This document shows positions 41,662 through 50,103 of a stretch of DNA of 64,000 nt, one piece after another (the first letter of the stretch is position 1; every line of letters begins with the position of its first letter). This DNA is from Leptothrix sp. (in: b-proteobacteria) (GTDB lineage: Bacteria; Pseudomonadota; Gammaproteobacteria; Burkholderiales; Burkholderiaceae_C). A program made the position numbers and the translations under genes. Location: NCBI GenBank assembly GCA_013822685.1, contig PNKV01000015.1, positions 1-64,000 on the forward strand, read 5' to 3'. The notes beneath the pieces are model-generated. The model worked only from the letters and a program-made list of their open reading frames with translations. It had not been told where the DNA came from and searched no databases.

Positions 41662-41775
41662 AGCAGGCTCCAAACGGGACGGCAAGGGGTGGCGGGCCAG
41701 GGCAATCGTGTCTCCGAACTTCTGACAAGGTGTGAAAGGATGCACGCAAGTGCTTGATTTCAGGGCCTGAAACCC

Positions 41776-41839
41776 TTATCCACGGGGTCTGTGGATAACT
41801 TTGTGGGAAACCCACGCAGATGTGCGCTAAATGCTTGTC
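41776..41839 (+). repeat. DnaA-box module, copy A
   Basis: Order: TTATCCACG, 5 bp, TGTGGATAACTTTGTGGG continuing into a 23-bp block identical to copy B, 11 bp, GCGCTAA, 4 bp, TTGTC. The first box and the perfect second box form an inverted pair. Hand alignment with copy B matches 48 of 64 positions, with identical internal spacing. Confidence 0.8.
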
Positions 41840-41956
41840 GCACCGTGGTTTGGCTTAAATTGCCACAAGATGAGGCACCCAGCGTCTTTCTATATGAATC
41901 AACAACTTAGCGGCGAAGCACCGACAGGGTTCACGGGAAGGCACTGCGCCCCATGC

Positions 41957-41989
41957 TTGTGCACCGGGCCTGCGGGAAATGGGGATAAC
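41957..41989 (+). repeat. Degenerate DnaA-box module
   Basis: TTGTGCACC followed by 5 bp and TGCGGG, then TGGGGATAA at 41980-41988. It resembles the left half of the two full modules but lacks the GCGCTAA part. Confidence 0.4.
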
Positions 41990-42219
41990 TGATTTTCCGG
42001 GACGGCAAACCAAGGGTTTAACCTAGTTGCTCAAAATCCTACAAAGCTTGTCATCCATCAGAAACCCGCAAAGCTGGTTTGAGCGCATTGTTCCATGCTC
42101 ACGGGCCCGCGAAATGCTCCCAGGCCATGAAGCGCCATCGATTTCTGGTGCTTGCTGCGGTGTCTCAAAGTTGATCGGCAACAGCCCGCGCTAAGTCATT
42201 GATTCACATAGGCCCGTGC

Positions 42220-42283
42220 TTGTCCACCAAACCTGTGGATAACTTTGTGGGAAACCTCTGCACACCCGCGCTAACTCTTTGTC
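42220..42283 (+). repeat. DnaA-box module, copy B
   Basis: TTGTCCACC, 5 bp, perfect DnaA box TGTGGATAA in the same 23-bp block as copy A, 11 bp, GCGCTAA, 4 bp, TTGTC. It starts 444 bp downstream of copy A in the same orientation. Confidence 0.8.
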
Positions 42284-42605
42284 AGCAGAGGGTTTCCCCT
42301 GTTCTGCCCAAACTTGAGGCATGGGCAAAGAATGCAATTAAATCAATGACTTAGCACATGAACACGGCGTATCCGGGGGGGTGATTACAAAATGCAACAG
42401 GCGCTTTTACGGTGCATTATTTTTGGGGATAAGTGGGCCGCACTTATCACAAAACCTTCCGAGAACCAACGCTGGCACGCGGCGCTTTTTGTGCTATGCA
42501 GCACTGCACAAGGAAAACCCGGAAAACGGTAAACAAGCGTTTGAAGCAGGTATGCTTACGCCTTCACCCTCCCACCTTCTTCCATCTTTGTTGAGAGACA
42601 TAGCA

Positions 42606-42818
42606 ATGAGCTTCTCGATCGAATCCAAACTCGGCGATCTGCTGGACAACGAAACCACCAAGGCCATCTTGGAAAAGCACCTGCCCGGCATCTCCACCCA
42701 CCCGCAAATCGCGATGGGCAAGGGCTTCGCGCTGTCCATGGTTGCCAAGTTCTCCGGTGGCTTGATCACCGACGACCTGCTGGCCAAGGTCGACACCGAG
42801 CTGAAGGCTCTGGGCTGA
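42606..42818 (+). CDS. Small conserved hypothetical protein
   Basis: A 70-residue soluble protein (MSFSIESKLGDLLDNETTKA ... LLAKVDTELKALG), helical and acidic, with no signal peptide and no motif I can name. ATG 42606 follows GAGAG at 42592-42596. The gene is followed by a strong bidirectional terminator, and codon use is highly biased, suggesting abundant expression. It is the first gene to the right of the DnaA-box region. Confidence 0.75.
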   Translation: MSFSIESKLGDLLDNETTKAILEKHLPGISTHPQIAMGKGFALSMVAKFSGGLITDDLLAKVDTELKALG

Positions 42819-42852
42819 TCCACGGATCCTCCCGCGGGCCCTGGTGGCCAAT

Positions 42853-42884
42853 AAAAAAAGCCCGCGAACTTCGCGGGCTTTTTT
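42853..42884. terminator. Bidirectional rho-independent terminator
   Basis: Stem GCCCGCGA / TCGCGGGC with loop ACT, flanked by seven A's on the left and six T's on the right. It terminates both the small gene on the plus strand and the DUF6091 gene on the minus strand. Confidence 0.9.
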
Positions 42885-42890
42885 CATGCT

Positions 42891-43925
42891 TCACCAGTTT
42901 TCCGTGGCCTCGGAGCAATCGGGCGCCGAGGGGTTCACATCGCATCGGATGCGCTTGATGATCTTCAGGCCCTTCTTGTCGTAGAAGCCCCGCTCGGCCA
43001 TGTCGATGCGGCCGTCGCGCATCAACACGGTGTAGCGGTCGGTGTCGGCGGGGGTGGGGTCCATCCACAGCTTGGCGGGGATCGAGGCGTCAGAGCGCTT
43101 GACGATCTCCAGCGCGTAATCAAAGCGGCTCAGCCACACCTCGCGCGACTTCTGGCCAAAGCCTTCAGGGAAGCGGTCGCGCTTGATGATCATCTGGTAG
43201 GTCAGGATGGTCATCGGGTAGCGCGACACGGCGCCCTTGGTGCCCACGCCCTTGGCCAGCTCCAGCGGCTTGAAGGCAATGGCCGGCGCGATGAGCACAT
43301 CCACGCTGCCGTTGTTGAACATGGCGCCGAAGTTGGTCACGTCGGCGGCCACGGGGCGGGCGCCCACGCGCTGGATCAATTGGGCCTGGGCCTTGTCATG
43401 GTCGAAGGCGGCGATGCGCTTGCCGGAAGCCGCTTCCAGCGTGCTGATCTGGCGGTCGTTCACGAACGCGTAGGCGGCGCCCAAGGGGATGATGCCGCCC
43501 ACTTCGTACTGGCCTTGCACCATCAAGGGCGCGGCCTTGGTTGACGAAAAGGTCTGGATGGTCTTGCGCACGACCTCGTAGCTCGCCGGCATGTCAACCT
43601 TGCCATTGCGCACGATGGTGGACACGCCGGCCGAGTCGATTGCGGCCGAGAGGGCGTTGAAGCTGCGCGTGCGCAAGGCGGTGGCCATCACGGCATCGCA
43701 TTGGCCGGTGCGGAAATCTTCCACCGCCACGCGCTCGTCCACGTAAACCTTCAGGTCCAGGTCCACGCCCGTTTTCTGCATCTCGACGGCGTAGTCCTTG
43801 GCGGCGTTGAAGCCGTCGCCACCGGTGCCCAGGATGTCGAAGATGCAGACCTTTTGCTTGGCCGCCAAAGCGGGCTGGGCCAAAGCGGCACCGGCCATGG
43901 CCAATGCGAAGAGAGATTTTTTCAT
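42891..43925 (-). CDS. DUF6091 putative solute-binding protein
   Basis: A 344-residue exported protein. The signal peptide is MKKSLFALAMAGAALAQPALA. The mature part resembles a TRAP-type (DctP-like) solute receptor, with the conserved opening KVCIFDILGTGGDGFNAAKDYAVEM and LRTRSFNALSAAIDSAG. No TRAP membrane genes are adjacent. A lone periplasmic receptor, possibly with a partner elsewhere, is likely. It ends at the shared terminator. Confidence 0.85.
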   Translation of the reverse strand: MKKSLFALAMAGAALAQPALAAKQKVCIFDILGTGGDGFNAAKDYAVEMQKTGVDLDLKVYVDERVAVEDFRTGQCDAVMATALRTRSFNALSAAIDSAGVSTIVRNGKVDMPASYEVVRKTIQTFSSTKAAPLMVQGQYEVGGIIPLGAAYAFVNDRQISTLEAASGKRIAAFDHDKAQAQLIQRVGARPVAADVTNFGAMFNNGSVDVLIAPAIAFKPLELAKGVGTKGAVSRYPMTILTYQMIIKRDRFPEGFGQKSREVWLSRFDYALEIVKRSDASIPAKLWMDPTPADTDRYTVLMRDGRIDMAERGFYDKKGLKIIKRIRCDVNPSAPDCSEATENW

Positions 43926-43971
43926 GAGCGGTTGGGCCGGTCAGCGGCCCCCTTGATGGAGTCGGCGGCGA

Positions 43972-45849
43972 TCATGCCATGCGCTGCATGACGGCTCGCC
44001 CGTCTGTCACCATTGCTGACAACCGACTCCCGCGGGACAGGTGTTGCGTCAGCAAATGGGCCAGGTCGTTGCGGTGGAAAGGCTTGGGCAGGTGGTCGTC
44101 CATGTCGGCATCCAGGCAGCGTTGCCGCTCCTCGGGCAGCACATTGGCCGTCAGGGCCACGATGGGCACGCGGGGGCGCGCCTGCTGGCGCTCAAGGGCG
44201 CGGATGTGCTGGGTGGTTTCATAGCCGTCCATCCCGGGCATCTGACAATCCATCAGCACCAGGTCGGCCTGGTGCTCCTGGAGCCAGCTCAAGGCCTTGT
44301 GCCCGTCTTCGGCCAGCACCACCGACAGGCCAAACTGCTTGAGCGCGGCATCGGCCACCAGCGCGTTGATGGGGTTGTCTTCGACCAGCAGCACCAGGCC
44401 ACGCCGGCCATCCGCCCGGGGCAGAGCCTGCGCCTCGTCCTGTTGACCACGGCCGGCGCCAGTGACCGGCTGGGCGCGCGCCACCACAGGCAGGCCGAAG
44501 CTGGCCACGAACACCGAACCCCGCCCGGGCGTGCTGCTGCAGCGCAGGTCACCACCCATGGCGCGACACAGTTTCTGAGAGATGGTCAGGCCCAGGCCGG
44601 CACCGCCATGGCGCCGCTCCATCGAGCTTTCGACTTGGTGAAAGGCCTCGAAGATGAAAGGCAGCTCATCACTGGGGATGCCAATGCCCGAGTCCTCGAC
44701 CGCCAAGGTCACCGTGTCATGCCCCACCACGCGCGAGACACGCACCGTGATGCGCCCCTGGTCGGTGAACTTCACGGCATTGCCCAGCAGGTTGTGCAGC
44801 ACCTGGCGCACCCGGGCCGCGTCACCGGTGACTTCGTGGACGGCGGGCAGCGTGGATTCCAGCAGCACGTGCAAGCCCTTGGCCTGCGCGTTGACAGTGG
44901 AGATGGCCACCACGTCGTGGATGACGGCGCTCAGGTCAAAGGGGCGCCGCTCCACATGCACGTGGCCGGCCTCGATCTTGGAGGTGTCCAGCACATCGTT
45001 GATGACCGACAGCAGGTGCTCGCCAGAGCGCTCGACTAGATCCAGCCGCTGCTGGGCCTGCGGGCGCAACTCCTCGTCGCGCAGCATGCGGGTCAGGCCC
45101 AACATGCCGTGCAAGGGCGTGCGCATCTCGTGGCTCATGGTGGCCAGGAAACGGCTCTTGGCTTCGCTGTGGTGCTGGGCCAGTGCCAGGGCCTTGGCGC
45201 GCTCTTGCGCCACTTCCTCGGTGGTGTAACGCAAAAAGAGCAACTCTTCGATGCGGTTCTGAGCCCAGCGGGTTTCCATGAACAGCAGGCCCACGAAGGC
45301 CAGCACCGAAGCGCCGCCAAACAGGCCAAACGAATCCTGGCGCGCCAGGTAGAACACCGCGTTGGGCACCAGCATGGGGATGATGAAGGCGCGCGCCGAA
45401 CCCGCATCGGGGTTGAGCATGAAGGTGCCCATGGACCCCACGCCCAGCAGGCAGGCCAGGGTCACGGCCATCAGGTCCAGGCGCGCCAGGGGCGTCATCC
45501 ACCAGCCCACCGAGCCCCACACCAGGCCGTCGATCGCCAGCAGGATCAGGAAGCCGCGGTACCACTTGGGGTGCACCGGATCGGCACTCTGGCTGAACAG
45601 GCGCGACTGGCCAAACAGCAGCACTGCCACCAGGCCCTTCACCGCCAGCCAGGCCCACACGCGCTGACCACCCATGGTGGGCAACAACAACCAGGCCAGC
45701 AGGCAGGAGAAACCGGTGGCCACCAGGCAGGCCGCAGGCATGTGCGCGAACAGCATGCGGATGCGCGCCTGGAGCACATTGAACTGCACATCGCCCAAGG
45801 GGACCGGCTTGCCGGCACGCCAAAAACGGCCATTCACTGAGGCTTTCAT
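43972..45849 (-). CDS. Membrane-bound hybrid sensor histidine kinase
   Basis: A 625-residue kinase. Several N-terminal hydrophobic helices (about residues 35-200) form the sensor without a large periplasmic domain. HisKA has His240 in SHEMRTPLHGMLGL, HATPase has VEDSGIGIP and GGAGLGLTIS, and the C-terminal receiver has LVLMDCQMPGMDGYETT. No HPt domain. A 17-bp palindrome sits 15 bp upstream of its start. It is 46 bp upstream of the DUF6091 gene on the same strand, so the kinase may be co-transcribed with that solute receptor. Confidence 0.92.
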   Translation of the reverse strand: MKASVNGRFWRAGKPVPLGDVQFNVLQARIRMLFAHMPAACLVATGFSCLLAWLLLPTMGGQRVWAWLAVKGLVAVLLFGQSRLFSQSADPVHPKWYRGFLILLAIDGLVWGSVGWWMTPLARLDLMAVTLACLLGVGSMGTFMLNPDAGSARAFIIPMLVPNAVFYLARQDSFGLFGGASVLAFVGLLFMETRWAQNRIEELLFLRYTTEEVAQERAKALALAQHHSEAKSRFLATMSHEMRTPLHGMLGLTRMLRDEELRPQAQQRLDLVERSGEHLLSVINDVLDTSKIEAGHVHVERRPFDLSAVIHDVVAISTVNAQAKGLHVLLESTLPAVHEVTGDAARVRQVLHNLLGNAVKFTDQGRITVRVSRVVGHDTVTLAVEDSGIGIPSDELPFIFEAFHQVESSMERRHGGAGLGLTISQKLCRAMGGDLRCSSTPGRGSVFVASFGLPVVARAQPVTGAGRGQQDEAQALPRADGRRGLVLLVEDNPINALVADAALKQFGLSVVLAEDGHKALSWLQEHQADLVLMDCQMPGMDGYETTQHIRALERQQARPRVPIVALTANVLPEERQRCLDADMDDHLPKPFHRNDLAHLLTQHLSRGSRLSAMVTDGRAVMQRMA

Positions 45850-45863
45850 GGGGAGGACTCCTG

Positions 45864-45880
45864 ACGAATACAGTATTCGT
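45864..45880. promoter_or_regulatory. 17-bp perfect palindrome upstream of the hybrid kinase
   Basis: ACGAATAC-A-GTATTCGT, 8+8 bp around a central A, located 15-31 bp before the kinase ATG (45849). Its position between promoter and ribosome-binding site fits a repressor operator, possibly autoregulatory. Confidence 0.5.
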
Positions 45881-45996
45881 GAAGTCGCTGCCGCGTGGGG
45901 TGCGTTGGGGGCCGATCCAGGGCCGACAAGGCGCCGTTGTGCCCGGCAGGGCCCCCTCGCTTCAGGGGGAGGCCAGGGTCGGCATATCAGGGTTTT

Positions 45997-46497
45997 CTAC
46001 AGACTGCCTGCGCAGCCGGGGGCGCCGCAGCGGCAGGCCAGGCGCCCGGCGTGGTGGGTGGGGCCGTAGGCCACGGTGAGTTCTTCTCCCACGGTGATGT
46101 CGCGCAGCGCGTAGAAGGCCACCCGGCCTTGCTGCACCTTGAGCACCATGTTGGGCGCGCAGGAATGGTTGGCAAAGCGCAGCGGGTCGGCCGATTGGGT
46201 GGCGTCCACCGCCCGCGCGTTCGACACCGCGATCATGAAGACGCGGCCTGTGCTTTTCTCTAGCGCCTTGGCCCGTTTGAAGGCCTCGGCCGTGCTGACG
46301 GACTCGCCCCGTATCTCGCCAATCTTGCGCCCGGCAGCCACCGCCTGCAGCGCAAAAACGCCCTGGCCGTCGATGGCGCTGGGTTTGACCTCAACGGCAA
46401 ACTTCTGGGGATTGGCGACCTGGCCTTTGGCAGGCACGGCAGCAGCCTGGTCCAGTGAGGGCTCGGGCGCGGCGGGCAAAGGTCGGAGGGTCGGCAT
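45997..46497 (-). CDS. SET domain protein-lysine methyltransferase
   Basis: A 166-residue protein. After a Pro/Ala-rich leader it has a compact SET domain: VKPSAIDGQGVFAL, FANHSCAPNMVL (the SAM-binding NHSC pseudoknot), EELTVAYGPTHH and a post-SET zinc site CRCGAPGC. Bacterial SET proteins methylate ribosomal or other proteins; the target here is unknown. ATG 46497 lies 2 bp after the HD gene stop, so translation is coupled. The LysR regulator is divergent upstream of the HD gene. Confidence 0.9.
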   Translation of the reverse strand: MPTLRPLPAAPEPSLDQAAAVPAKGQVANPQKFAVEVKPSAIDGQGVFALQAVAAGRKIGEIRGESVSTAEAFKRAKALEKSTGRVFMIAVSNARAVDATQSADPLRFANHSCAPNMVLKVQQGRVAFYALRDITVGEELTVAYGPTHHAGRLACRCGAPGCAGSL

Positions 46498-46499
46498 GG

Positions 46500-47117
46500 T
46501 CAGGATTCTGGCACCGACTCCTTGGCCACGATCTTGGCGTACAGGCTTTGTTTGGGCACGGCCAGCACGCGGCGCACCATGGGCTCGAAGAAGGCCAGCG
46601 GCAGGGTCTCGCGCTGGGGGTCGAAGGCGGCGGCGTCATAGCGCTCGCAGAACTCGGCGGTGTGGTCGTAAAACGCCGTCTGCGCCTTGAACTGATCCCG
46701 CAGGTCGCGGTCCATGCCCAGGTGGTGGAAAAAGTAGTAGCCCTGGAAGATGCCGTGGTGGGCGACCATCCAATGGTTCTCTTCACTGACGAAGGGCTTG
46801 AGGATGGCCGCTGCGATGTCGGCGTGGTTGTAGCTGCCCAGGGTGTCGCCGATGTCATGCAGCAGGGCGCAGACCACGTATTCCTCGTCGCGGCCGTCCT
46901 GGTAGGCGAGGGTGGCGGTTTGCAGGCAATGGGTGAGCCGGTCGATGGGGAAGCCACCGCAATCGCCTTTCAGCAGGTTCAAGTGCGCCAAGATCCGGTC
47001 CGGCAACTGCCGGGCGTAAGGCGCGAACTCGCGGGAGATGGCGGCCCAATCCTGAGGGGTGCCCTCGCGCATGTGGCTGAAGGTGGCGTGGCTTTGCGGC
47101 TGGTGATCACTGCTCAT
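46500..47117 (-). CDS. HD-domain (PhnZ/MIOX-like) oxygenase or phosphohydrolase
   Basis: A 205-residue HD protein with metal ligands in HCLQTATLA, ALLHDIGD, NHADIAA and WMVAHHGIF. The pattern His...HD...His...His resembles mixed-valent di-iron HD oxygenases (PhnZ, TmpB, myo-inositol oxygenase) as well as phosphohydrolases. ATG 47117 gives the conserved start region. It is coupled to the SET gene and divergent from LysR, suggesting that these three form a regulatory unit. The substrate is unknown. Confidence 0.85.
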   Translation of the reverse strand: MSSDHQPQSHATFSHMREGTPQDWAAISREFAPYARQLPDRILAHLNLLKGDCGGFPIDRLTHCLQTATLAYQDGRDEEYVVCALLHDIGDTLGSYNHADIAAAILKPFVSEENHWMVAHHGIFQGYYFFHHLGMDRDLRDQFKAQTAFYDHTAEFCERYDAAAFDPQRETLPLAFFEPMVRRVLAVPKQSLYAKIVAKESVPES

Positions 47118-47188
47118 ACCGCGCAGTTTGGGCGGCTTGCGCCATGAAATCAAATAACTAAGATTGCCGTTCTCTATTACCATTGGTT
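47118..47188. promoter_or_regulatory. Divergent LysR-type promoter/operator region
   Basis: 71 bp between the HD gene and the LysR gene. ATAAC at 47154-47158 and GTTAT at 47186-47190 form an inverted pair, and the sequence is AT-richer than its surroundings, as expected for a T-N11-A type LysR site. The exact promoters were not resolved. Confidence 0.45.
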
Positions 47189-48124
47189 ATGGCCACCCTC
47201 GACCCGGACATCCACTACTTCATCGCTGCCGCCACCGAAGGCAGCCTGGTGCGTGCCGCGCAGAGCTTGGGCCTGACACAGCCCGCGCTGAGCAAATCCA
47301 TCAAGCGGCTGGAGAAGCACCTGGGCGTGGTGCTGTTCAACCGCACCCCACGCGGCTCCGAGCTGACGGAAGCGGGCCGCGCCTTCTACAGCAGGGTGCG
47401 CACCTTGTCCAACGCGATGGATGACGCGGTGATGGAGGCGCGCGACCTGGGCGGCGGGCACGCGGGCTTGCTGCGCCTGGGCATCACGCCCGCGGTGTCG
47501 CACTTCGTGCTCAGCGCCCTGTTCCCCACCTTGACCACCGAGCGGCCCGCCGCCCATGTGAAGGTGACCACCGCCTTCAACCACGTGCTGCTGGGCGCCA
47601 TTGACCGCAAGGAGCTGGGCCTGGCCGTGTGCCCGCTGCCCGACGACCTGCCCCCTGAGGTGGAGGTGGACGAGCTGTACGACGACCCCTTCAGCGCCAT
47701 CATGAACGACCGCCACCCGCTGGCCCAACATGCGCGCCTGAGCATGGACGACCTGGCCCATTGCCAGTGGGTGGGCTCGGGCAAGCAGGAGGTGGCGCGG
47801 CGCAGCCTGGAACAAGCCGCGGCCCGCCAAGGCCTGCCCCGCTTGAGCGTGCCCGTGGAGGTGAACACGCTGGAGGCGCTGTACACCGTGGTGTCACGCA
47901 CGCAGATGGTCAGCCTGTTCAACGCCCGCTTTGGCTCGCCCTCGGCCTTGCCCGGCAACGTGGTGGTGGTGCCGCTCGACCTGCCCGGCGTGCACCGGCG
48001 CATCGGCATCCTGCGGCGGCGCGGCTACTTGTCGCCGATCGCCCAGCGCGCCCGCGAGATCCTGCTGGACGCTATGCGCGAGCGGCAAAGTGCCGAGTCA
48101 GGCCCGTCAACAGCACCTCGATGA
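47189..48124 (+). CDS. LysR-family transcriptional regulator
   Basis: A 311-residue regulator. The N-terminal winged helix-turn-helix is AATEGSLVRAAQSLGLTQPALSKSIKRLEKHLGVVLFNRT and the C-terminal effector-binding domain begins about residue 90. ATG 47189 gives the standard start; TTG 47183 is two codons earlier. It is divergent from the HD/SET pair. The 3' end overlaps the convergent TetR gene by 53 bp. Confidence 0.94.
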   Translation: MATLDPDIHYFIAAATEGSLVRAAQSLGLTQPALSKSIKRLEKHLGVVLFNRTPRGSELTEAGRAFYSRVRTLSNAMDDAVMEARDLGGGHAGLLRLGITPAVSHFVLSALFPTLTTERPAAHVKVTTAFNHVLLGAIDRKELGLAVCPLPDDLPPEVEVDELYDDPFSAIMNDRHPLAQHARLSMDDLAHCQWVGSGKQEVARRSLEQAAARQGLPRLSVPVEVNTLEALYTVVSRTQMVSLFNARFGSPSALPGNVVVVPLDLPGVHRRIGILRRRGYLSPIAQRAREILLDAMRERQSAESGPSTAPR

Positions 48125-48728
48125 TGGTGTTCAGGTGCCGCTCGTTGGGCACCTCGGGGAACCAAGGGTCGTCCGGCCCCATCACCAACTGACGCGCCGT
48201 GAAGCCGTGGATGCCTTCCCAGTAGATCTGGGTCATCAGGTCGATGTCGGTGTCAACGCCGGACACCTCGCCCGTGGCGGCCCATTGCGCGAACAGGGTG
48301 CGTGAAAAGGCATACGGGTCTTCGGCCGGATCGCCATGCTGAACGCGCGCCACCTCGTTGGGCGCGTGCGGGCGCTTCTGCATGAACACGAAGGCGTATT
48401 CGTCCGGGTGCTTCAGGCCAAAGTCCACATAGGCCCGGCCCATGGCGCGAATGCGGTCCAGCGGCTGGCTGTGCGCCTCGCCAGCGCGGCGCATGGCATT
48501 GGTCAGCTCCTGCAGGTCTTCGCCCATGGCCTGCGAGATGAGCATGGCCTTGTCCTCGAACAAGGAATAGACCACGGTGGTGGAATAGCCCGCCAGCTCG
48601 GCCACCTTGCGCAGCGAGATTTCGCCCAAGCCGCCTTTTTTGATCAGCTTGCGCACGACCTTGATGATGCTCTTGCGGCGCTGCTCGGCCTCACGTTGCT
48701 TGCGCAGCTCCTTGACGCTCTGGGTCAC
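48072..48728 (-). CDS. TetR-family transcriptional regulator
   Basis: A 218-residue protein with N-terminal HTH GLGEISLRKVAELAGYSTTVVYSLFEDKAMLI and a helical ligand domain. The basic N-terminal arm (KELRKQREAEQRRKSIIKVVRKLIKKGG) is longer than usual. It is encoded just upstream (38 bp in the map) of the metallo-hydrolase gene on the same strand, which suggests regulation of or co-expression with it. Confidence 0.92.
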   Translation of the reverse strand: MTQSVKELRKQREAEQRRKSIIKVVRKLIKKGGLGEISLRKVAELAGYSTTVVYSLFEDKAMLISQAMGEDLQELTNAMRRAGEAHSQPLDRIRAMGRAYVDFGLKHPDEYAFVFMQKRPHAPNEVARVQHGDPAEDPYAFSRTLFAQWAATGEVSGVDTDIDLMTQIYWEGIHGFTARQLVMGPDDPWFPEVPNERHLNTIIEVLLTGLTRHFAARA

Positions 48729-48765
48729 GAATGCGGTCTCCGTTGTTGTTGATGGCGCTTGTCGT

Positions 48766-49677
48766 TCAGCTTTTTAGCACCAGATCGTCACCATCGCGGG
48801 TGGCCGCGCCCACCTTCACCAGCTGTTGGGCAAACCGCTCGCTGAGCTCTGTTGGGTCATGGGGGTAGTGCTCGTGCACCACCGTGTTGAAGATCTGGCT
48901 TTGCTGGATCAGCTGGGCGATGTCGGCCAGGCTCAGGCGCTGGTGGGCCATCAGCTTGAAGGCCAGCAGGGCCTTGATGGCGTTGTCGGCGTTGCGCCTG
49001 GGGTCGTCCATCAGCCACTGGATGCGCGAATTGGCGGTGTTCAGCGCGGCCTGCACTTCGGTGAAGGGCGCGCCATGGCCGGGGATGACCAGCTTGGGTG
49101 ACAGCTGCTCGATCAGCGCCAGGGTGGCCTGCTGGCGCCCAAAGCCGGGCTCGCCCACTAGCTCGGAAAAGATGATGCCAAAGCCCTTCTCCCACAGGGC
49201 ATCGGCCGAGATGAGGATGCCCAGGGCATCGCACCACAGCATCACCATGTCGTGGTCATGCCCGGCGGCAGGCAGCACCTGCCATTCATGCGCCCCCAGC
49301 TGGAGCGTGCCGGGCACGGTGAGCACCGCGTCGTGCACAAAGCGCTCGCAGTGCTGGCCGGTGGCGGTGTAGCTCAGGCGGGCTTCGTCCCACACGGTCA
49401 CGGCGTCTTGCAGGCCGGGCGGGATGACGATCTGGCAATCGGGGTAATGCGCCTTCAACACGGCGTTGCCGCCCGCGTGGTCGGAATGCAGGTGCGTGTT
49501 GACGATGCGCCGCAGCGGCCGGCCGCGCAGGGCGGCCTGGATCAAGGCCAGAGTCTGAGCGCGCTCACTGCCATAGCCGGTGTCCACCACGGTGGGCCAC
49601 TCGGCATCATGGAAGACGGTGTGGTTGGACGACAGCCAACCCCGCTCCAACACCTGGATGCCATCCGGCAATTGCAT
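48766..49677 (-). CDS. Metallo-beta-lactamase fold hydrolase
   Basis: A 303-residue MBL-fold protein. Zinc ligands are in THLHSDHAGG, AAGHDHDM, SADALWEK and IPGHGAP. The substrate is unknown; the group includes thioesterase-like and lactonase-like hydrolases. It starts at ATG 49677 and is followed on the minus strand by the TetR gene. Confidence 0.9.
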   Translation of the reverse strand: MQLPDGIQVLERGWLSSNHTVFHDAEWPTVVDTGYGSERAQTLALIQAALRGRPLRRIVNTHLHSDHAGGNAVLKAHYPDCQIVIPPGLQDAVTVWDEARLSYTATGQHCERFVHDAVLTVPGTLQLGAHEWQVLPAAGHDHDMVMLWCDALGILISADALWEKGFGIIFSELVGEPGFGRQQATLALIEQLSPKLVIPGHGAPFTEVQAALNTANSRIQWLMDDPRRNADNAIKALLAFKLMAHQRLSLADIAQLIQQSQIFNTVVHEHYPHDPTELSERFAQQLVKVGAATRDGDDLVLKS

Positions 49678-49753
49678 GCTTCACCCCAACTACTGCCAAT
49701 GCGCAGTGGGGGCGATCTTACGGCAGGGCCAAGCCTGCCGTGGTCAAGCGGAT

Positions 49754-50038
49754 TCAGGCGGCGCGGCGAGCGCGGACGCTGGTCATGCGCGGCACCGACT
49801 TGGGCGCGTGCAACTGCTCCCAGTACGACACGGCCTTGCCCACCCATTCGCGGTAAGCGGGCTCTTCGGGCGCGTAGTAGGGGATGCCACGCGCGGCGAA
49901 AGCTTCGAGTTCCTCGGCCACCGCGTGCGGGGCCTCGACCAGCTCCAACTCCAGGGCATGCAGGGCGTGCACGCGCTGGATGGGTTCGGGCGCCATCAAT
50001 TGGGCGCGCAGCGTTTGAGCAGTGGTCTTTTGACCCAT
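49754..50038 (-). CDS. Small hypothetical protein
   Basis: A 94-residue soluble protein (MGQKTTAQTLRAQLMAPEPI ... YREWVGKAVSYWEQL), alpha-helical, Ala/Glu-rich, with a basic C-terminus. GGAG precedes the ATG. No family recognised. Confidence 0.7.
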   Translation of the reverse strand: MGQKTTAQTLRAQLMAPEPIQRVHALHALELELVEAPHAVAEELEAFAARGIPYYAPEEPAYREWVGKAVSYWEQLHAPKSVPRMTSVRARRAA

Positions 50039-50103
50039 GAGCTTTCTCCGTGAGTGATTTCACTTCGGATAACGGCTCAGGGCCCCTCGAGGTTGAGCCC
50101 CGG

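Larger units (their letters stand above)
41746..42605. other. Gene-free region with DnaA boxes and 64-bp modules (possible origin)
   Basis: 860 bp without a credible gene, if the priA frame is counted from its earliest start. It contains two perfect DnaA boxes, TGTGGATAA at 41790-41798 and 42234-42242. Near-matches are TTATCCACG 41776-41784, TTGTCCACC 42220-42228, TGGGGATAA 41980-41988 and 42424-42432, and TTATCACA 42444-42451. There are two 64-bp modules and an AT-richer stretch around 42325-42350. The content matches what is expected of an oriC, a datA/DARS-like DnaA-titration site, or a plasmid-type origin; which one cannot be decided here. Confidence 0.6.

Noticed and set aside
41662..41745. 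Possible N-terminal extension of PriA from GTG 41745
   Set aside because: The extra 28 residues resemble nothing in PriA, and a GGAG site favours TTG 41661; kept only as an alternative.
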